Source of the DNA: Alteromonas indica
GTDB lineage: Bacteria > Pseudomonadota > Gammaproteobacteria > Enterobacterales > Alteromonadaceae
NCBI GenBank assembly: GCA_003056425.1
Contig: PYVY01000006.1
Location: forward strand, 186,001 to 250,000
Length of the DNA stretch: 64,000 nucleotides
Direction: 5' to 3'
The notes under the pieces: generated by a model
The model's input: the letters and a program-made list of their open reading frames with translations, nothing else
Told to the model about the DNA's origin: nothing
The model's database searches: none
Shown here: positions 59,007-64,000 of the stretch, one piece after another
How positions within the stretch are numbered: the stretch's first letter is position 1
Layout: every line of letters starts with the position of its first letter
Position numbers and translations under genes: made by a program

Positions 59007-59034
59007 AATTAGCCAGTATGCTGGTTTATGTCAA
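59006..59034 (-). promoter_or_regulatory. Sigma-70 promoter of the PEP-CTERM/GH16 operon
   Basis: On the minus strand a consensus -35 TTGACA (59034-59029) is followed after exactly 17 bp by TAATTT (59011-59006). Transcription would start near 58999, inside operator O1, and give a leader of about 110 bases. Confidence 0.72.
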
Positions 59035-59073
59035 CAAAATGTTAACGAAATTGGCGTGGTTACCTTCTCAGAA

Positions 59074-59103
59074 GGGGAAAGGTTTGCTGGGTCTGGCAAA
59101 CCT
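59074..59103 (-). terminator. Possible terminator after hutG
   Basis: On the minus strand AGGTTTGC and GCAAACCT form a perfect 8-bp stem around an 8-base loop, followed by TTTCCCCTT. It lies about 85 bp beyond the hutG stop and 40 bp before the glucanase promoter. Confidence 0.5.
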
Positions 59104-59188
59104 CAGGCGAGTGGTTTTAACGGGCTAGGGGCCAGCTAATTGCGTATAGAGAGCAATAATATTCCCACACACGTACCGGCCCCGGTAA

Positions 59189-60178
59189 CTATGTGTAAAC
59201 CCGAGGTGTCGTATTAGACAGCATTGCTTGCGCCAGCGTAAAGCCTAACCGTGCCGCTAAACGGGCGGTACGACAGTCTATATCATAACGGGGGTTCAGT
59301 TCGGCAATGTCTGCCAACTGCCAACTGACCCCAGCTGAACTGGCCGCGTTACCTAACCAATTCAGCAGTTTTATTACGTGTATCGGGTCAACCCCCAGCG
59401 CCGCCGGCGCACTTACCCCAGGCGCTGCATAGCCGGGAAATGCATCCATGCACACAGTGACATACAAGTTATCTATATAACGCAACATCGGTGCAACGGC
59501 TATTTTTGCAGTATCAAACGAAAAGTCGGTATCACTGATTACGGTGCATTGTTTTTGGTTGGCAAATTCAAATAGCGCGGCGCTATTGCTGGCCCTGGAC
59601 ACGCCCAGACAAACATAGTGGAAAGCGCGCTGGTGGGTGTCGCACCATTGTGCAATTTGCCGAAACGGCGTGCCGGAGCTTGGCCCTGTCGCCGGGCTGC
59701 GTAAATCTAGATGGGCATCGATATTAATGATGCCAATGGTCTGCTTGGGTGGCAGATGTTGGGCCAAGGCTAAATAGCTGCCTACCGCAATATCGTGGCT
59801 GCCTCCCAGCGATAAAACTGCATGGGAGTGGCGTAATAACCCTGCCAGTTTTTGCTGGTAATGATGTTGGGTGGCAGGCAAATCTGAATATACCGGAGTA
59901 TTACCACAGTCATAGAGCTCGGCTTGCCAGGGCCAGGCTACTGAAGCCAGCATTTTACGTAAATACGTCGGGCCCTCGGCAGCGCCAACCCGGCCCTGGT
60001 TGAGACGTGCACCTTCATCGCTTGGATAACCTATTACCGCCAGCTGCTTTGTCGGGCTATCTTTGCTAGCGGGCGTTTGAGGGGGACTAAAGCGAACCAC
60101 ATGATGCCATAATAAAGCGCGGGCATGGTTGAACGCTGCGTCTTCTGTTCGGCCGCACCATAGCTGTTCAACCGACAT
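59189..60178 (-). CDS. hutG: Formimidoylglutamase HutG (arginase family)
   Basis: The 329-residue protein is an arginase-fold hydrolase, placed in histidine degradation by its hut neighbours. Metal-binding motifs include GGSHD (H128, D129) and NIDAHLD (D154, H156, D158), and APGVSAPAALG is a HutG-type segment. The third metal motif, usually D-x-D, reads TVCMDAFPGYAAPG, so C243 stands at the first aspartate and D245 at the second. GGAGGAAA sits before the start. It overlaps hutI by 11 bp. It converts formimidoylglutamate to glutamate and formamide if active. Confidence 0.9.
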   Translation of the reverse strand: MSVEQLWCGRTEDAAFNHARALLWHHVVRFSPPQTPASKDSPTKQLAVIGYPSDEGARLNQGRVGAAEGPTYLRKMLASVAWPWQAELYDCGNTPVYSDLPATQHHYQQKLAGLLRHSHAVLSLGGSHDIAVGSYLALAQHLPPKQTIGIINIDAHLDLRSPATGPSSGTPFRQIAQWCDTHQRAFHYVCLGVSRASNSAALFEFANQKQCTVISDTDFSFDTAKIAVAPMLRYIDNLYVTVCMDAFPGYAAPGVSAPAALGVDPIHVIKLLNWLGNAASSAGVSWQLADIAELNPRYDIDCRTARLAARLGFTLAQAMLSNTTPRVYT

Positions 60179-61379
60179 ATTTTCCTCCTATCCACCGCGC
60201 CGTAGGGCGATAGCCATTTATTTCATAAATCAGCGCGGTAGGGGTATCAACATTCCATAAACAACAATCTGCGGCCATTCCGGCTTTAAGCATTCCCTTG
60301 TTGGTTAAACCAAGAGCGCTGGCGGCGTGGCGGGTTATTCCGGCGAGGGCCTCCTCGGGCGTCAATCCAAACAGCACACAGGCCATATTGGCACAGGTTA
60401 ACAAAGAGCTGACCGGCGAGGTACCCGGGTTACAATCTGTAGCAACTGCCATCGGGACCTTATACTGGCGAAGCGCTGCGATGGGCGGCAGCTGTTGTTC
60501 CTTTAAATAATAAAAAGCCCCCGGTAACAAAACCGCTACACACCCGCTATCGGCTAGCGCAGGTACGTCATCAGCGGATAGGTATTCAAGGTGATCAGCG
60601 CTTAACGCCTGGTATTCAGCTGCCAACCTGGCGCTGTGAGTATTAGTTAATTGCTCGGCGTGGACCTTGACCGGTAAACCGTGGTTTTTTGCTGCCGCAA
60701 AGACTTGTCGTGTTTGGTCAAGGGTAAAGCCGACAGTTTCGCAAAACACGTCCACCGCCTGGGCAAGCTGTTGCTCAGCCACCAGTGGAATCATTCGGGT
60801 ACAAACAAAGTCTATGTACGCCTGGGCATTATCGCGGTATTCAGCCGGCACGGCATGGGCGCCTAGATACGTTCTTATTACCTGCACTGGCAGATGCCGG
60901 GCCAGTGCGCGGGCGACATTAAGTATCTTTACTTCGGTGTGCTGGTCCAGCCCATAGCCCGATTTAACTTCCAGGGTTGTTACCCCTTCGTCTATCAGCC
61001 GCTGGGCGCGGCGCATACTTTGCTGCAACAAGTCGCTGGCCTCGGCAGCGCGGGTTTCCCGGACCGAATTTAAAATTCCCCCGCCGGCACCGGCGATAGT
61101 GGCGTAGGGCACACCATCAAGCCGTTGGCTGAACTCATCGGCTCTGGAGCCGGCATAAATCAGGTGGGTATGACAATCGATAAAGCCAGGCAGACACCAC
61201 TGGTTTTTGGCATCAATGGACCGATGGGGGCGCTGCTGCCAATCAGCGGCGGGGCCCACCGCCACAATGTCATTCTCATGTATCCATAGTTCGCTATCAC
61301 ACAGGATACCGTTTGACCCCGATGGCAAAGAGCTATCCATGGTCATCAGGTTAACATTGTAAATTCGCGTTGTAGTCAT
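60168..61379 (-). CDS. hutI: Imidazolonepropionase HutI
   Basis: The 403-residue amidohydrolase opens the imidazolone ring in histidine degradation. The metal motif HTHLIYAGSRADEF (first histidine pair), HAEQLTN and the later TDCNPGTSP are conserved, as is VKSGYGLD. It is the first gene of the minus-strand hutIG pair and is divergent from hutC, with 79 bp between the starts that contain the palindromic operator. No strong ribosome-binding site is seen. Confidence 0.96.
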   Translation of the reverse strand: MTTTRIYNVNLMTMDSSLPSGSNGILCDSELWIHENDIVAVGPAADWQQRPHRSIDAKNQWCLPGFIDCHTHLIYAGSRADEFSQRLDGVPYATIAGAGGGILNSVRETRAAEASDLLQQSMRRAQRLIDEGVTTLEVKSGYGLDQHTEVKILNVARALARHLPVQVIRTYLGAHAVPAEYRDNAQAYIDFVCTRMIPLVAEQQLAQAVDVFCETVGFTLDQTRQVFAAAKNHGLPVKVHAEQLTNTHSARLAAEYQALSADHLEYLSADDVPALADSGCVAVLLPGAFYYLKEQQLPPIAALRQYKVPMAVATDCNPGTSPVSSLLTCANMACVLFGLTPEEALAGITRHAASALGLTNKGMLKAGMAADCCLWNVDTPTALIYEINGYRPTARWIGGKYVG

Positions 61380-61412
61380 TGCGGCACCGCCGAAGTTATT
61401 AGGCTGTCTATA

Positions 61413-61426
61413 CTTGTATATACAAG
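61413..61426. promoter_or_regulatory. Predicted HutC operator
   Basis: CTTGTATATACAAG is a perfect 14-bp palindrome between divergent hutI and hutC. It has the TGTATATACA core described for HutC sites in other proteobacteria. It overlaps the predicted -35 of the rightward promoter. Confidence 0.82.
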
Positions 61427-61442
61427 ATAGTTGGCATAAAGT
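61414..61442 (+). promoter_or_regulatory. Candidate promoter of hutC-hutU-hutH
   Basis: TTGTAT (61414-61419) and TAAAGT (61437-61442) are spaced by 17 bp. The -35 lies inside the operator palindrome, which fits repression by HutC and autoregulation. Confidence 0.5.
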
Positions 61443-61458
61443 AACATTAAATTAACAA

Positions 61459-62187
61459 GTGGGCCAGCTTATGCAGCCACAGTTTGTCAGAATAAAAGCA
61501 CAGCTTGTCAGTGCCATTGAACAGGGTAGCTTAAAACCAGGCGATAAAATTGCTTCTGAAAATCAGTTGGCCAGCGATTTCGGCGTGAGCCGAATGACTG
61601 CCCGCCAAGCGCTATCGGAACTTGTTGCTGAAGGGATTTTGGCCCGCTCGCAGGGCCTTGGCACCTTTGTTAGCGATGAACGGCCGATGAGTTCGATGCT
61701 GACGATTGTGGGAATCAAACAGGAAATTGAGCAGCGCCATCATCAATACGATGTTCAGGTATTAAGCCATGAAGCTCGGCGCGCGGATAAAGTCACCGCG
61801 GGATACCTGGGGTATGAAGCATCACAACAGTTGTTCTACAGCCAACTGGTACATTTGGAAAACCGCCTGCCGGTTCAGCTTGAAACACGGTGGGTTAACC
61901 CACGTATAGCAACAGATTTTTTGCTGCAAGATCTTACTCAAGTGAGTATCAATACCTATTTACATCGGGTCGCCCCGCTTACCGAAGCAGACCATATTGT
62001 AGAAGCGATACATGCTGATGCGCGCACCGCCAGTTGGTTAAGTATCACCACCGGCGATGCATGTTTGTGTATCCATCGCAGAACCTATTGTGGTCAGGGA
62101 ATTGTTAGTGTGGCCACCTTAATTCACCCTGGTAGCCGGTACCGTTTAGGCAGCCATTTGCAGTTTACCGCCACGGATAAGGGCTAA
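61459..62187 (+). CDS. hutC: Histidine utilisation repressor HutC (GntR family)
   Basis: The 242-residue regulator has an N-terminal GntR winged helix (about 10-75: [37 protein letters not shown]) and a C-terminal UTRA effector domain (about 95-235). Urocanate is the known inducer in this family. It starts at GTG 61459 or ATG 61471; neither has a strong ribosome-binding site. It probably binds the palindrome just upstream and so controls both arms and itself. hutU follows after 2 bp. Confidence 0.94.
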   Translation: MGQLMQPQFVRIKAQLVSAIEQGSLKPGDKIASENQLASDFGVSRMTARQALSELVAEGILARSQGLGTFVSDERPMSSMLTIVGIKQEIEQRHHQYDVQVLSHEARRADKVTAGYLGYEASQQLFYSQLVHLENRLPVQLETRWVNPRIATDFLLQDLTQVSINTYLHRVAPLTEADHIVEAIHADARTASWLSITTGDACLCIHRRTYCGQGIVSVATLIHPGSRYRLGSHLQFTATDKG

Positions 62188-62189
62188 TT

Positions 62190-63866
62190 ATGAAGCGCCT
62201 GGATACCCACCGAATTATTCGCTCTCCTATCGGCAACACGCTTAGCGCGCGGAGCTGGCAAACCGAAGCAATACTACGCATGTTGATGAACAATCTTGAC
62301 CCTGCGGTAGCCGAACATCCTCAATCGCTGGTGGTTTACGGCGGCATTGGGCGGGCCGCCCGAGACTGGTCTGCCTATGACAAAATCGTGGAAGTTATTA
62401 AACGTCTGGCGGATGACGAAACCCTGTTAATCCAATCGGGAAAGCCGGTGGGGGTGTTTCCCACGCATGCTAATGCGCCACGGGTGCTCATCGCCAATTC
62501 CAATTTAGTGGGACGTTGGGCGACCTGGGACCATTTTAATGAGCTCGATCGTAAAGGTTTAATGATGTACGGCCAGATGACTGCCGGGTCATGGATATAT
62601 ATCGGCTCACAAGGTATCGTGCAAGGGACATACGAAACATTTGTCAGTGTGGCAAAAAAACACTTTAATGGAAGTAGTCAGGGGCGTTGGATTCTGACCG
62701 CCGGCCTGGGCGGGATGGGCGGCGCACAGCCCCTTGCCGCCACAATGGCCGGCTATTCCCTGCTTGCGGTTGAAGTGGATGAAACCCGCATTGATTACCG
62801 CCTTAAAAATGGCTATCTGGACAGCAAAGCGTACGATTTAGCCGACGCCCTGGCGCAGATCAACCGCGCCAACCAGCAGGGTACCCCGGTGTCCATTGGC
62901 TTATTGGGGAACGCCGCTACGGTGTACCATGCCTTACTTGCTCAGCACATCATTCCTGACGTGGTAACCGACCAAACCAGTGCGCACGATCCGCTGAATG
63001 GTTACTTGCCGGAAGGATGGACTATGGCGCAAGCGGCAGCCCAACGCCAAACTAACCCTAACAGGGTGATTCACGCGGCTAAACTTTCCATCGCTAATCA
63101 GGTTAAGGCCATGCTGAAAATGCAAAGTTGCGGGGCTGCCACGCTGGATTACGGCAATAATATTCGTCAGATGGCGATGGAGTCGGGGGTAGATAATGCG
63201 TTTGATTTTCCCGGCTTCGTTCCGGCCTATATCAGGCCTTTATTCTGTCGTGGTATCGGGCCGTTTCGCTGGGTAGCGCTATCGGGCGATCCACAGGATA
63301 TTTATAAGACAGATGACCGGGTAAAACAATTGATTGACGATCCGCACCTGCACCAATGGCTGGATATGGCGCGAGCGCGCATTGCATTTCAAGGATTACC
63401 AGCGCGTATATGCTGGGTGGGGTTAGGGCAACGTTTACGCCTTGGTCTGGCATTTAATGAGATGGTCAGAACCGGTGAATTATCCGCGCCGATAGTCATT
63501 GGCCGCGATCATCTGGATTCTGGCTCAGTGGCATCGCCAAACCGGGAAACTGAGGCTATGCAGGATGGCTCGGACGCGGTAGCCGATTGGCCGCTACTAA
63601 ACGCATTATTAAATACCGCCAGCGGGGCCACCTGGGTAAGTGTGCATCAGGGGGGCGGCGTGGGCATGGGGTTTAGCCAGCACGCCGGTATGGTGATAGT
63701 TTGCGATGGCAGTGTTGAAGCCGACCAACGGCTTCGTCGAGTCTTGCACAACGACCCCGCCAGCGGGGTGATGCGCCATGCAGATGCGGGTTATTCCCTG
63801 GCCCAGGAGTGTGCCCAAGCCCATCAACTGGACTTACCGATGCAGGGCTCCGCTCATGAACAGTAG
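62190..63866 (+). CDS. hutU: Urocanate hydratase HutU
   Basis: The 558-residue enzyme hydrates urocanate using tightly bound NAD. The nucleotide-binding segment [18 protein letters not shown], the motif [33 protein letters not shown] and the C-terminal [17 protein letters not shown] with the family's conserved cysteine are all present. Length matches the family (about 555). hutH overlaps its end by 11 bp. Confidence 0.98.
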   Translation: MKRLDTHRIIRSPIGNTLSARSWQTEAILRMLMNNLDPAVAEHPQSLVVYGGIGRAARDWSAYDKIVEVIKRLADDETLLIQSGKPVGVFPTHANAPRVLIANSNLVGRWATWDHFNELDRKGLMMYGQMTAGSWIYIGSQGIVQGTYETFVSVAKKHFNGSSQGRWILTAGLGGMGGAQPLAATMAGYSLLAVEVDETRIDYRLKNGYLDSKAYDLADALAQINRANQQGTPVSIGLLGNAATVYHALLAQHIIPDVVTDQTSAHDPLNGYLPEGWTMAQAAAQRQTNPNRVIHAAKLSIANQVKAMLKMQSCGAATLDYGNNIRQMAMESGVDNAFDFPGFVPAYIRPLFCRGIGPFRWVALSGDPQDIYKTDDRVKQLIDDPHLHQWLDMARARIAFQGLPARICWVGLGQRLRLGLAFNEMVRTGELSAPIVIGRDHLDSGSVASPNRETEAMQDGSDAVADWPLLNALLNTASGATWVSVHQGGGVGMGFSQHAGMVIVCDGSVEADQRLRRVLHNDPASGVMRHADAGYSLAQECAQAHQLDLPMQGSAHEQ

Positions 63867-64000
63867 TTTCCATCTGGAACCGGGCACATTAACGCTGGAT
63901 GATTGCCGCCATTTTTTTCGTCAGCATCAACCTATCCGGTTGTCGGATAATGCACGCGGACCCATTGCAGCGGCACGGCAGACCGTCGATGATGTTATAG
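63856..64000 (+). CDS. hutH: Histidine ammonia-lyase HutH, N-terminal fragment (continues past window)
   Basis: An ATG overlapping the hutU stop opens a frame that runs to the window end (48 codons). The sequence [17 protein letters not shown] followed by [20 protein letters not shown] matches the start of histidine ammonia-lyase, where LxPGxLTL is typical. The MIO-forming Ala-Ser-Gly lies beyond the window. Position after hutU supports the call. Confidence 0.88.
   Translation, partial: MNSSFHLEPGTLTLDDCRHFFRQHQPIRLSDNARGPIAAARQTVDDVI

Larger units (their letters stand above)
58887..59188. other. Regulatory region between the glucanase operon and hutG
   Basis: About 300 bp without a gene. 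It contains the promoter (59006-59034) and two LacI-type operators (58902-58915, 58993-59006) of the glucanase operon, a perfect 20-bp palindrome (58957-58976) in its predicted leader, and a terminator-like hairpin for hutG (59080-59103). Confidence 0.8.

Overview
The window looks like a stretch of the chromosome of a marine gammaproteobacterium of the order Alteromonadales (Alteromonas or a close relative). The basis is the gene order cysZ / smc-zipA-ligA and comEC-msbA-lpxK-ycaR-kdsB, the gltA / sdhCDAB-sucAB-sucCD citric-acid-cycle block, several very large TonB-dependent receptors next to polysaccharide-degrading enzymes, a PEP-CTERM-like protein, and a hut operon. No rRNA, tRNA, insertion sequence, prophage or CRISPR array was seen. 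Almost all of the DNA is coding, and the five gaps of more than 300 bases lie next to transporter or central-metabolism genes.

Layout. 1-2005: the end of nlpI followed by a secreted Sel1-like-repeat protein with a metalloprotease motif. 2010-9799: cysZ, facing smc-zipA-ligA (chromosome organisation, cell division, DNA ligase). 9889-18378: a DUF2062 gene divergent from comEC-msbA-lpxK-ycaR-kdsB (DNA uptake, lipid A export, lipid A and Kdo synthesis), trailed by an SDR oxidoreductase and a secreted Kelch propeller. 18501-24615: rimO, a MarR regulator, a DUF2919 membrane protein, an unknown small protein with tcdA, a glutathionyl-hydroquinone reductase and a pirin. 24786-27665: manC-manB, giving GDP-mannose. 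27860-40335: DUF3429, gltA, sdhCDAB, sucAB, sucCD; the SucB has two lipoyl domains.

40822-51666 is a predicted starch or maltodextrin uptake locus: two TonB-dependent receptors, each with the same 16-bp operator-like palindrome upstream, and a 1457-residue pullulanase lipoprotein with a triplicated C-terminal module. 52110-55130 is a third, Oar-like receptor. 55276-58886 (minus) is a two-gene unit encoding a PEP-CTERM-like surface protein and a multi-modular GH16 glucanase. Its promoter is flanked by two LacI-type operators, with a perfect 20-bp palindrome in the predicted 5' leader. 59189-64000 is the histidine-utilisation cluster hutIG / hutC-hutU-hutH, with a perfect 14-bp palindrome between the divergent arms; hutH runs off the end.

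Most of the window is ordinary core genome. The parts most worth a second look are the GH16/PEP-CTERM operon and its regulatory region, the modular pullulanase with its shared operators, the peptidase-like gene after nlpI, the Cys-for-Asp change at a metal-ligand position in HutG, and an orphan bidirectional hairpin between gltA and sdhC. No regulator for either glycan locus lies inside the window.
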